The notes under the pieces: generated by a model
The model's input: the letters and a program-made list of their open reading frames with translations, nothing else
What the model was told of the DNA's origin: nothing
Database searches by the model: none
Position numbers and translations under genes: made by a program
Shown: in pieces, positions 1-11,600 of the stretch
Position numbering within the stretch: the first letter of the stretch is position 1
Layout of the letters: every line of letters starts with the position of its first letter
Assembly (NCBI RefSeq): GCF_037893015.1
Contig: NC_133658.1
Location: 880,803,043-880,867,042, forward strand
From: Macrotis lagotis
Taxonomy: Eukaryota > Chordata > Mammalia > Peramelemorphia > Peramelidae
Reading direction: 5' to 3'
DNA: 64,000 nucleotides

Positions 1-43
1 GGGGCAGTATGTTCTCTAACTTGAAGCAGAGCCCCACCTTAAC

Positions 44-205
44 TTTATATATTTTTTTAGGTTTTTTTGCAAGGCAAATGGAAATAAGTGGCTTGCCCAG
101 GGCCACACAGCTAGGTCATTATTAAGTGTCTGAGACCGGATTTGAACCCAGGTACTCCTGACTCCAGGGCTGGTGCTTTATCCACTGCGCCACCTAGCGG
201 CCCCT
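44..205 (-). mobile_element. tRNA-derived SINE (WSINE1-like), full length
   Basis: Complete copy in reverse orientation, T-rich end at left. A perfect 16-base target-site duplication agagccccaccttaac flanks it (28-43 and 206-221). It interrupts the 5' part of the HAL1 copy. Confidence 0.92.
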
Positions 206-2170
206 AGAGCCCCACCTTAACAAAGACTTAAAAATCAAGTCATAGTTTTGGGAAATCAGCAAACAATAGAAGAAAAAAAAATCTGACCACAGACACTTAT
301 TCTGAACCCAGAGAGGATCAAAATACACACTCGGAACATAACTGCCAAAGTATCTACATCTAAAACCTGCAAGAAAAAATATAAATTGGACTCAGGTTAT
401 GGAAGAGCTAAAAAAAAGATTTTGAAAATCAACAAAGGAAGGTAGAGGAAAAATTGGAAGGAGAAATGAGAGCAATGTGGGAAAGCCATGAAAACCAGTA
501 AGTAGTAGCTTGGTGAAGGAGATACAAAAAAAAATACTGAAAAAAATAACATCTTAAAAACCAATTTAGTTGGGGCGGCTAGGTGGCGCAGTGGATAAAG
601 CACCAGCCCTGGAGTCAGGAGTACCTGGGTTCAAATCCGGTCTCAGACACTTAATAATTACCTAGCTGTGTGGCCCTGGACAAGCCACTTAACCCCATTT
701 ACCTTGCAAAACCCTAAAAAAAAAAACCTATCAATTTAGGTCAAATGGAAAAAGCAGTCCAAAAGGTCAATGAGAAGAATACCTTAAAAAGCAGAATTGG
801 CCAGATGGAAAAGGATTCCTTCAAAAGTAGAATGGAGCTAAGGGAAGATGATGACTTTGTAAGAAATCAAGAAACAATAAAACAAAACCAAAAGAATGAA
901 AAAGTAAAAGAAAACATGAAATATCACTAAGGAAAAGAACTGACCTGGAAAACAGATCCAGAAGAGATAATTTAAAAATTATCGGGCTACCTGAAACTCA
1001 TGACCAAAAAAAAAGAACCTAGGCTTCATTTTTCAAGCAATCCTCCAGGAAAATTACCCTTATATCCTAGAAGCAGAGGGTAAAATAGAAAATGAATTCC
1101 CAAGTCAAGGAAAAAATATAACAAGCAGTCAGAAAGAAATAATTCAATTATGAAACTACAGTCAGTATTACACAGGATTTAGCAGCATCTACATTAAAGG
1201 CTTGTATGGCTTGGAGTATGATATCTTAGTAGGCAAAAGAGACAACTGAGAATCAACTACCCAGCAAAACTGAACATACTCTTTGAGGAGAAAAGAAAAA
1301 ATGTTCACATTCAATGAAATAGGGGACTTTCAAAATTTCCTGTTGAAATGACTGGAGCTGAACAGAAAGTTTGATATCCAAGTGAAGCATAGAGTGGGTG
1401 AATGGGAAAGGCAAATTATGAGGGATTTAATGATGTTGAATAGCTTGTATTCCTGCATGGGAAAATGATACTGATAACTCATATGAACCTTCTCATATAA
1501 CATTAATAGGCAAGAAATTGAATTAATAGGCAAGAAAGGAATGTACAGAAAGAAAGGAAAAGGAGAGGTTGAATGGGCTAAATTTTTCACATAAAAGAGA
1601 CAAGAAAAAGCTTTTGTAATGGAGTGGAAGGGGGGGAAGGTGATGGGGGAGTGAGTGAGCCTTCATTTTCAAGAGAAGTGACTCAGAGACGAAGTAACAT
1701 ATATACTCAATTGAGTATAGAAATCTATCTTACCCTAGAGGAAAACAGGAGAAGAAAGGAATGAGAGAAAGGGGACCGGGGGGAGGGGAGGGGATAGGGG
1801 ATAGAAGAGAAGGAAGATCAAGGATAAGGGTAGTCAGAATCAACACACTTTTGAGGAGGGACAGAGTGAAAAGAGAGAAAGGTGGAAGTGGGGAGGAATA
1901 GGACGGAGGGAACTACTGTTAGCAATAGAAGCTCTGAGAAAAAAAAATTGAAGAAAATTTTCTGATGAATTTATGATAAAGAATGCTATCCATCCCAAAG
2001 ACAGAGTTCATGGTATCTGAATGTGACTGAATCACATTTTTTTTCTCAGTTTATTTTTCTTAAGGTTTCTCTTTCTTTGGGTGTGTGTGGGGGGAGGGGG
2101 TTATGTTTACTCTTACAACATGACTATTGCAGTAATGTGAAAAAAAATTAAAAATAAAAATTTTTTAAAA
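206..2170 (+). mobile_element. HAL1-type (half-L1) retroposon, degraded ORF1 and 3' UTR
   Basis: Parts at 206-569 and 740-1370 match the L1 ORF1-like copy at 19.3-20.4 kb (words such as ccagatggaaaaggatt, agaaatcaagaaacaataaa, gagaatcaactacccagcaaaactgaa). A purine-rich 3' UTR and an A-rich tail (2130-2170) follow with no reverse-transcriptase ORF, the HAL1 layout. Many stops break ORF1. A SINE splits it at 570-731. Confidence 0.75.
570..731 (+). mobile_element. SINE (WSINE1-like) nested in the HAL1 copy
   Basis: Full copy with A tail. The flanking duplication is caatttag (562-569 and 732-739). Confidence 0.9.
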
Positions 2171-2548
2171 AGAAGAAAAAAATGAGTTTCACAATAAATC
2201 TGGGAAGTGGACACTACCAAAAAATATTAAAACACCAGAATAGCATTTCATTAGATAATTGTTTGCTATGATTTTGCATATGAGACACTGTGTGATGGGT
2301 GTATATGTACAGTGAAAGACATTATTTTTGTATTGATTTTTCATATCGTTACTCATTCTTCTACTTATTTCCCATTTTTTACATTTAAATTTTTTCTTCC
2401 AATTAAAATATTGAACTTCATGAGCCATACACAATTCATATATAATTAAACCATATTGAGAATCAAAAAAAAATTATAGACACCTTATTGAGAGAAGGTA
2501 GATCACTCCAAGAATGCCCTTACTACATTTCCTTTAGTGCCAACCAAC
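2171..2548. other. VPS13D intron 18, unremarkable AT-rich DNA
   Basis: I see no repeat, exon or motif here. Confidence 0.6.
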
Positions 2549-2681
2549 CTTGAGTATTGGTGAGTAAAATCCTGCCCAAGTCCACGACAACTAACACAGG
2601 ATTCTTAAATTTGAAATCATCAGGGAATATCACCTGAGGGGCAGAAATATCCAGGCGAACTGTCCAACGTTTGCTTTCTTC
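2549..2681 (-). CDS. VPS13D: VPS13D exon 18, residues 702-745
   Basis: 133 bases, acceptor TTCACAG|GAA, donor CAAG|GTTGGT (weak). Reads [20 protein letters not shown] then [20 protein letters not shown] and TNTQ. The WxVRLDI.AP..I.P pattern is a VPS13 signature strand. No later exon is found between here and the left edge. Confidence 0.96.
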
Positions 2682-5600
2682 CTGTGAAAAACAAGTCAAA
2701 TGACAAGTAAGCATTTCTTAATATGACTCTTAAAATGGAGCATCAATTGAACCAGCAACTCTTTGCTGGAGTTGTAACTCTACCTGTTCAGACAGAAAGA
2801 ATGGCTCCCCTTTTGTCTGGGATCCGTGCCCTGGTTATTCCTCTGTATGCTGGGTTAGATACTGGAACTGAGGTCTCATTCTGCTCCTTGGGTCTGAACC
2901 CCATAGTGGCTGGTTCTATCTCAGCATTTATCCACTGCTCAGGGCCTTCCTACCTTAAGATCACTAGCCCTTCAGACAGGGTCCCTTCTAACTCTGCCAC
3001 AGATTTGTGCCCTCTCTCCTCCCCTCGGTCTCACAGAATGCACAGCTGCCTTCTAAGCACAGCTTGAAGGCCACATATCACCTCCCACACACCCTTAACT
3101 GATTCCTCAGCTCTTAAGTGTGCTACTCCTTCTAAAACAACTTTAAATGATTCTTATATACATTTGATGACTGCTTCTCTGCATATATTTTATATTCCTC
3201 CACGTCTCTATAGCCCTAGCAGCAAGCACAGAGTGACAAATATAGTACTTGCTTAATAAATGTGTGTCATTCCACTCAAGTAGAAAACAAAATTTTTTCT
3301 TAATTACTTGGCTCCATGAAACCAAGGAGTCTTAATAGTGCTCGGTACAGTCATTTGCACATTGTGAGCACTGAATAATTAGTTGCTGAAGAAATAAATA
3401 CCTAGGGGGTGGCTAGGTGGCGCAGTGGACAAAGCACTGGCCCTGGAGTCAGGAGTACCTGGGTTCGAATCCAGTCTCAGACACTTAATAATAATTACCT
3501 AGCTGTGTGGCCTTGGGCAAGCCACTTAACCCCATTGCCTTGCAAAAAAAAAAAAGAAAGAAATACCTGTTCCAAACCAGTATAGTAGGGTCTTCCTAAC
3601 ATGAATAAGGATCAGATCTAAAAATGTTTTCTTCATAGTCATACAGTGGCAGAGGTTAAGGCCCCTGCTTCTGACCCCATCACCAGTGTCAATTCTAGTT
3701 CCATTGTATTCATTTCCAAAAATCAATGTCTACTTTATGCTGGGCTCAGGCCTTTACAAGTCAGCTCTAAAGATTTTTGAGTCATGAATATGATGAGACA
3801 GCACACAAGACTTTGTCTCTTTTTTACATATAACTCCAAACTGGGATCAGCTGCTAAAGCACTTAGCAAACAATCAAATAAATTAAAAATATTTAAATAT
3901 GACCACTCACGATGAAATCACCCACAAGCAAACGGTCAATGGTTTGTCGGATTTCTGCCTTCGTCTGCATTTTCAGTTTGTTATATTGTCTTCGGGCAGC
4001 TTCAGCAACTCTCAACTCAAGTTCTGATTGATAGCCAAAACCTAGAAGATTGAAATTAGACAAGAGACCAAATGGATCTTTGCCAGGCTAGATGGGCAGA
4101 AGAGCTGAAGGAAGTATCTTCCTGGAATTACTACTTCCCTAAGGAGAATCAAGCTCAAAATGAAAGTCTACAGCAATATTCCCTGAAATCATTTCTAACA
4201 AATGAGATAGTAAACTGAGGGTCATCAATTAAAGGAATCCTCATTTTCTTCAATCATATTCTACTGGACCTAAATCATTATATTATAAATTCCTAAGAAC
4301 ACTAAAATTTAGTGGCAGAAGAAATACTTCCTATACTATGAATCTGGTCTAAAAGTTATATTTTTACCTAAATTTTCTTTTTCATGAAGCACTTCAAAAT
4401 TAAGAAAAAACTAACTTGTAGAATTTCCAGTCAAATAAGTTGGGGAGAGTAAATGTCAATTAATTATTTCACCATCAATTTCCAAATATATTACTCAGTT
4501 ATTCAGCACTCAGTAGAGCTGCTCAAAGGAAGCAGCATAAACACTGTTCTTGTCCTTGAGACCTAATTCCCTGAATCTTTCCATTAAGGCCTTAAATCAA
4601 TGGAGGTTCATCATCAAAAAAAAAAAAGGACTCTGAAGAAATAGGAGAGAAAAGAATACTTTAAGATCTTGTCTTCTCTCCAAAAAAAAAGTGGCAACAC
4701 CAGGATTCTTACTAAAGGATTTAAAAAAAACTAAGAGAAATCCTAATTATTTACTGCATTGACCTTTCTACTGCTGTTAAGGTAAGAACACTGCTAAAGC
4801 TTCTGAAAATGATCAGGAAAATTAGAAAACTAAAAGGAATAAACATAAACAAAAAAAAAACAAAAAAGTTAACCTGAGGTATGAACCTTTCCCTTGTAGA
4901 AAAAATCTGCTACTTTCTTAATGGCCTGGGGATTATAAACAATATTCAAGGGTCTGGTGCTGACATTCAGCCGTCTCTCAAAGTGACTGTGTATTGGATT
5001 CTTCTCATAGAGCATCTCAAAAACTGGAGCATCTGGATCAGTAGCTAGAAAAGAGAAAACAAATCTAATAAGAAGGAAAGATGGCAAAAAGATATTCTTC
5101 CATTGCTTTAAAATAACACAGAGGTCATATCTGGGGGAAACTCTTTAATGAGATAAAATGTACTAAATTATCTCTTCAGCCAGTTGGCTTGATGATCACA
5201 TTATCAGCAAAGGACTTAACAATGACTTCTGTAGCACCAAAAAAATATTGTACAATTTTCACCATTATTACAAGTAAGGAAAATAAGTCACTTAACTCTT
5301 TTACTGGTTCCTTAGGTGAAGGACATGTCAATAATAAGCCACACAACAAGAAGAGGTAAACTAAGATCCATTTTGCAGGATCAAAACAATATTATTCAAA
5401 ACTGAATGCATTCTATTTTTCTAATCTCTAAGCTAGAACAATAAGGAAATATACTATATTTAATCCAAGATAAACAGTATATTTATTATCAAAAATCTGT
5501 ATTTCAAAAACATGAAAACTTACCTGGACATTGATCACTTCTCTCTGAAGATGTTGTTTGGAGACCAAGAGACTGTGAGACACTGCCAACTTCCTTTTGC

Positions 5601-8600
5601 TATTATACAACACAGAATACACAGGAGGATAGTTGAGTTATGCACAATATTTTTCTTCAATCTCTTGAGGAACTACATGCCTTTAACACAATTCAAATGC
5701 ATGCTCAATATAAAAACCAAAAAATCATAGGCTGTATCTATTCTACACTTAGAAATTATTTTCTATTGCTATCTGCTTATTCCATGGATTTGTCCCCTGA
5801 TGAATTCGAGTCCCTGGTAAATCAACAATGTAACCTACTTCTTATAAAACCCTACCACAACAGCCTGCTCTGTGCACAGTCATCAATCATTTCAGTTGAC
5901 TCTGAATAAAATATTAAAGGGGAATGAATTCTTCCAAATTTAAAACAAAGTAGTTATGAACAGAGTGATAGCTAAACAGTTTATTAACTTAATTCTTTGA
6001 CACTTGGTCTGATAATTCAAGATCACTTGAAGAATTTCTATTTCTTTTTTGTCTTGGAAAGGTACATTCAAGTTTAAAAAGTATACCCAGAAAAGAGTGA
6101 AGGACAGGCTGCATATGAACTAGAGTCAGGAAAGAAGAAATTTAGCAATTACCCTCCAAAAAGAATGAGTGCTTACACGATTCTTTTCCAAGTCGGAAAA
6201 TGCACCTTACTCTAACTATTTCCATTTGAGGTGACTTTAGGACAAGAGGGGAAAGAATGCAGACATTCATTTCAACAGCAGTTTTCCAACAATTACCATC
6301 ACCAACAGCGACAAATAAATTTAAGTCAATCCAACAATCCCTAAGAGATGGTCAGATGGTAGAGTGAACAAAATTAGCATTCATTATCACCTGCTTGAAA
6401 AAAATTTCCACTTGTCTTAGGGATTTGAAGGGATAATGAGCAATAATAGCCTGAACACATATCAAACTATACTGTGGTACATACAGGGTTAGGGAAGACA
6501 AGAAGGGGAAACATTGTTCCTTCAGTCACCAGGTCTTGGAGAAATAATCCACCCAATCGAACCAAGAGTAAAGAAGAATTCCTTCGAGGAAGGGACTCTG
6601 CTAAGAGTTTCACATCTGGAAAAGAAAAGAGAGAGCTGGTACTTTGCCACATTAAACTGAACATATTACTCATACCTTTAGATTTTAAATTTTACCAAGG
6701 GAGAGCACAAGACCTCTCACTCTCAATAGGTGATCATGTCAAGGGGACAGGATAAGAAAAGTTCTTCCCTTAGGAGTCTTTTCACATGTAGATGGCAGCC
6801 TATCTTCAGACCAAACACCAGAGCCCATAGCTACAGGTCTGGGAGGCAGTGGATCCCCCTCAATAAGTAGTCTTCTGCAGACGGTCCAAAGATCATTTGT
6901 TGAGATCATGTAGAGAGCCTCAGTCAGCAGCAGGCTGGACTAAGTGGCCCATGAGTTCCCTTCCAACACTGGGATTTTGTAATATGATTCTGTGAAAGCC
7001 AGAATTCATTCTGTGCCACTGAGTTGAAAGAATTCATATCTACATTATTCATTCATACAATAAACATTTATTAAGCATTTACTATGTTCCAGGGTCTGTG
7101 CTAAGCCCTAGTGATACAAAAAGAGCCAAAAGAGAATCCCTGCCCTCAAAGAATTTGCAGTCTAATGATTACAGGATTAGTGTTAGCAGAGCCCTGACAG
7201 TGCCTAGTTGGCCTTCTTCTTCACTTGACAGATGAGGTAGCTGTGGTCTACACAGCAAAAGTAGCCTGTCCAAGGTTATGTACAGTCAAGTTTTTCTGAT
7301 TCCAAGTCCAGTCTTTCCAGTGTTCTCTGTACTACACCAGTAATGTTTCACTCCCCTAACATAATTACTATGTAAAAAAGTTTGGCAAAGAAAATCCAGT
7401 TTGCCAGTTCACAAGAAGCTTATGTCAACCCAGTTCTTTCTTCCTCCAAAGGCTGACACAATAATATAATTAAACAATTTGGCATTATTTATTATTCAGC
7501 CTTCACAAACTTTTACTGATCTTGGGCAAATAGCCACATTGGGGCTAAAATGAAGAATTAAGAGAAATAAAAAGAATACAGCACCAGGATAATGGCTTTG
7601 ACTTCAAGTCACCAAGCTGATCAAATATTTCTGAAGCATTTAAGTGTGCAATGTCTAAGGGAAATGAAAGTTAGTAGGCAAATATCTCTCCCCTACCTGA
7701 AAATTCAAGTTGCATGAAAGCACTCTCATTCCCTGGAGGAGCCCCTTTCTCCTGATGTAACAGAGTCACTGTCCCACGCTGTAGCTGCAAATTCAGTTTA
7801 GCAAAGACATGATCTCGCTTCGTGAATGTGTTCATGCAAGAGGCATCTGCAGTTGGGTCAAAAAACTCTTCAGTGCCTGAAAAATGAGAGCACAGAATCC
7901 ATAGATGAAGCATTTTAGTGAACAAGAATTCAGATACTCCAGGGATAGTTACAGCAACAATACTCCTCTACAACAAAAATAATAGAGGAAGAAGTTATAA
8001 TAGAGGAAGAAGTCCATTGCCCGGACTTACAGGGAGTAGGTAGAGATCTTTTAGAACATAAAGAAATCCAGAACATCTTTTATGAAATAATGCAAAACAA
8101 AAATAATGATGGTGATAAAAAGCTAAACTGGAACAATTACAACAAATATGCATTCAGTAGTTTTAAAGCTTTCAAAAAGTTTGTATACACCATCTCATCT
8201 GATCTTTTCAAATAATTATTCCAGGTTATATTATCCCCATTGTGTAGCTAAAGAAGAGAAAGTTAAGGTTCGATTGATTTGCCCCTTGTCACATAGCTAG
8301 CAAATATTTAGACAGGATTTCTGATCCAGGTCATCCTCTCTTCAAGTCCCCTCTTCTAATTATAAGTCAAGCCACCCCCTAAAAGAATGGAATAGACAGT
8401 ATTCCCAGGTAAGAGGAAAAGAGTGAAAAATTAATGGACCAACAATCCTGATGGGAACTCACAGAGTGATGATGAAAAGTTATGATATCTTATTCAATAT
8501 AATTAATACATTTAAATGTAAGTCGTTGCACTGAGCATGTCTAGTTGTATTTATGCTCAACATTAAGTTCTTAATAAAACAGTTAATTTAAACATAAAAT

Positions 8601-11600
8601 ATAACACTGCACAGGGTTTAAGCAGAGCCAAGAATGGTAAAAGAGAAAAGGATCTCTAGCTTTAGATTTAAGCTCAAAAGTAGCTTCAAATTAAGCAAAT
8701 AAAGAACTATTATGGCTCAGTCATAAAGAGATTTTTCTTCCATAATTAGAAGCATTCAATTTAAATAGAGGGGAGAACTAGGAAAATATTTCCTAAATTA
8801 AAATATGGATTCCCTGGGGGGGGAAAGAAATAACTTTTTATAAGCACTTTAAATATCTGATTATAAATATGTCAGACAAAAAGTTGATATTCTATTGATT
8901 CTACATGAATACGCATTTCTGGCTGACACTCCAATAGCCAATTATGAGTCTAAAGTCTTCGATCTTTCTCTTGTCTATTTTCCTAAAAGAGTTACTCAGG
9001 TTCTTTCTGAAACTATATATACTACAGTGGTTTAATATTTTGCCCTTTTTACAGAGATAAACAATTTTCACATACTTTTTTTAAAAAATCATATGAAAAA
9101 AATCTGAGGGCATATATACCAATAGAACAACAACTCCATCACAAGGCCCCACTGTCCTGCTAGGCAGCTGCATCTCCTGGCCCAGTAGGTCAGATAAATG
9201 CCAGCCACCAGGCCTCTGCTCTCTCCAGTCCTCTCCTCCAAAGCCTTGGCTAACCACCTTGCTACCAAACACATAACCTTCTCTAATTTGGTCCTGTCCC
9301 TGGTCCTGGATGAGGTCTATCAAGCTATTCATTCCTCTGCAACTTTTCAGACCCAAGTGCCTCTCTCAAGCTCCCATTCTTTGATGGGCCTTTTCTCTTC
9401 CATTAAACTAGAAGTCAGAAATCAGAGATGGAGAGAAAAAGAAGCCAGGTGTGGGGAAGAGTCAAGGAAAATAGCTGGAGTTGGGAAGTCAATCGTTTTA
9501 GGAGAGGAAGAGCAGAGAAACCAGGGTACTGGGATCAAAGAGTGAGTTGGAGGGTGAGGTATAATAATATACAAAATGAATGCCTCTCTATTCTTTCATT
9601 CGATTCTCATTAACAAGAATAACCTAAATCAGAAATGTAAAGTTCAAACATACCCAGGATTTCTTCAGGATTCCACTGTTCCTGCTTTTCTGTGACTAGC
9701 CCCTCCAGTGGTCTTCCTTCAGAAGTCTGTTGACCATACCAGCCTCCCCAGCCAGGAAACCAAGACTGAAGATACTGTAACATTCCGCTACCTCCCCTAG
9801 CTTCTGGGTCTATGGGGGATTCTCCAGGAGAACTGGATAAAGGTTCTCGAAGGCTCTGCTCCAAACAAAACCACAAACAAACATGAGCACCATGGGAAGA
9901 GTGAGAATTGTTCTGTGCTCTAAAGTATCCCCCAAAACAAAGACATGGCAAGCCATAGATCAGAGACTCTGATAAGTTGTCAAGAGAAGGGTAAGTACTT
10001 ACCTCTGCCAATTCTTCCTGTTTGTGAAATCGATCATGAACCAACTCGTGTAAAATCTTTAGTTCTTCAAAGCTCTGTTCCTCTTCGATTCGATACATTT
10101 CCTCCTAGTCCACAGAAATACCAACAGGTTTCATGGCCTGGTCTAATTGGACACCCTCATAAGTCACCTAAATAAGGGTGCTCTTAATATTTCAAAGGGA
10201 GGCAATAAACCTATGTGGCTCTCCTAAATTTGCTATCAGATATGAGTTTCTTATTAAACAGTCTTTCCACATAATTAACTTTATGTCCATTCCAAACAGT
10301 ATCTTGCATGAGAGTCAGTGTTGCTTACTTAATAGAGAGCTGACCCAGGGAGAAGATTTGGATTCAAGAGCTGACTCTGACACAAACTAGCTTGTGCCCC
10401 TGAGCAGATCAGATAAAATCTTCAGTGCCCCAAGCAACAACTAGAGTTACAGAGAAGCTGCCTCTTCATATCAGTGGGGAAAGTCTCCACACTAAGAGCT
10501 CCCTTATACCAGGGATGCTACAGGTCTAGATAAAAAAATAAAATAAATAAATAATAATAATAATATTAATAATAATGATAGTAGTAGTAATAAACTAATA
10601 ATACACTGTCTAGAAGTTATATTAAGTATATAATAATCAAAGAGAAATATTTTTTAAAAGAAAAATTAAGAACACAATATATACTGATGACAACTAAGTA
10701 AAAGGAAAAGTTAAATGCTATGATCAGATGAATAAAAATTCCTGGAGACTCAGAGCTAAGGTCTGACAAGTCAAAGCATTTTTTTAATTGAAATTCATTT
10801 GGTCAAACAATAATAGTAGTAGTTTAATTGTCGCAAAAGAGTTGCAAGTTTAGGTGTATTAATGTTTCATTTGAAGTCTGAAATATATAATTAAAAAAAA
10901 GATTTACAAGTATGAACACAGCACTAAGAACATTTGTGTCTCTAAAAGCTGATTTCTTTCCCACTAATAATTCATACAGAAAATTAGTTAGGACAAAGTC
11001 TTAGTAGTCTGAATCATGCTAAATTGTCTTGTGCTAGTTGGAAAAGCATGACAATCAAATCCATATGTGGAAGACAAAACCCACATTAATACTTAACATT
11101 CCCAAAAAGTTCTTTGTAGTCCTGAAGTTAAGGAAAGGGAAATTATATTTATTCATTTTTTGTAGTCATTATAAATTAGCTGTTCATCTCCTCCTACTTT
11201 CTTAGCTATAACCTTAAGAATATAACATGAAAGAAAACTATATTTAGTTTCTTCTCATCATTTCTGAATTAGGTTTCAAATGTCAATTTAAAAATGCCTA
11301 ATTTGCAAAACCAGAGAACACCAATATGAAATGATAGGAATAATTTTCAAGCTATACAAATTCTGTCTTAATAGTCCTATTGAAAGAAAAAAAAGAATAT
11401 CTCTTATTGGAATAGTTTGAGTTTCAATGTTTTGTGTTAATGAATGCTTTACTAAGAGACATCACCCTAACCAAAATAATGAAGAAAAAAAAATCATTAG
11501 CTTATACTAAAAAAATCCACAACAAAATGATAGTAAATAAACAAAGCACAGCCACTGGAAGCCCTTCCAGCTTCCCACCATCACGACCTACTGGTTGAGG

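Noticed and set aside
9610..10098. A 162-codon minus-strand open frame as a separate gene
   Set aside because: It is VPS13D exons 12 and 11 read through the short intron between them; splice sites and human alignment split it.
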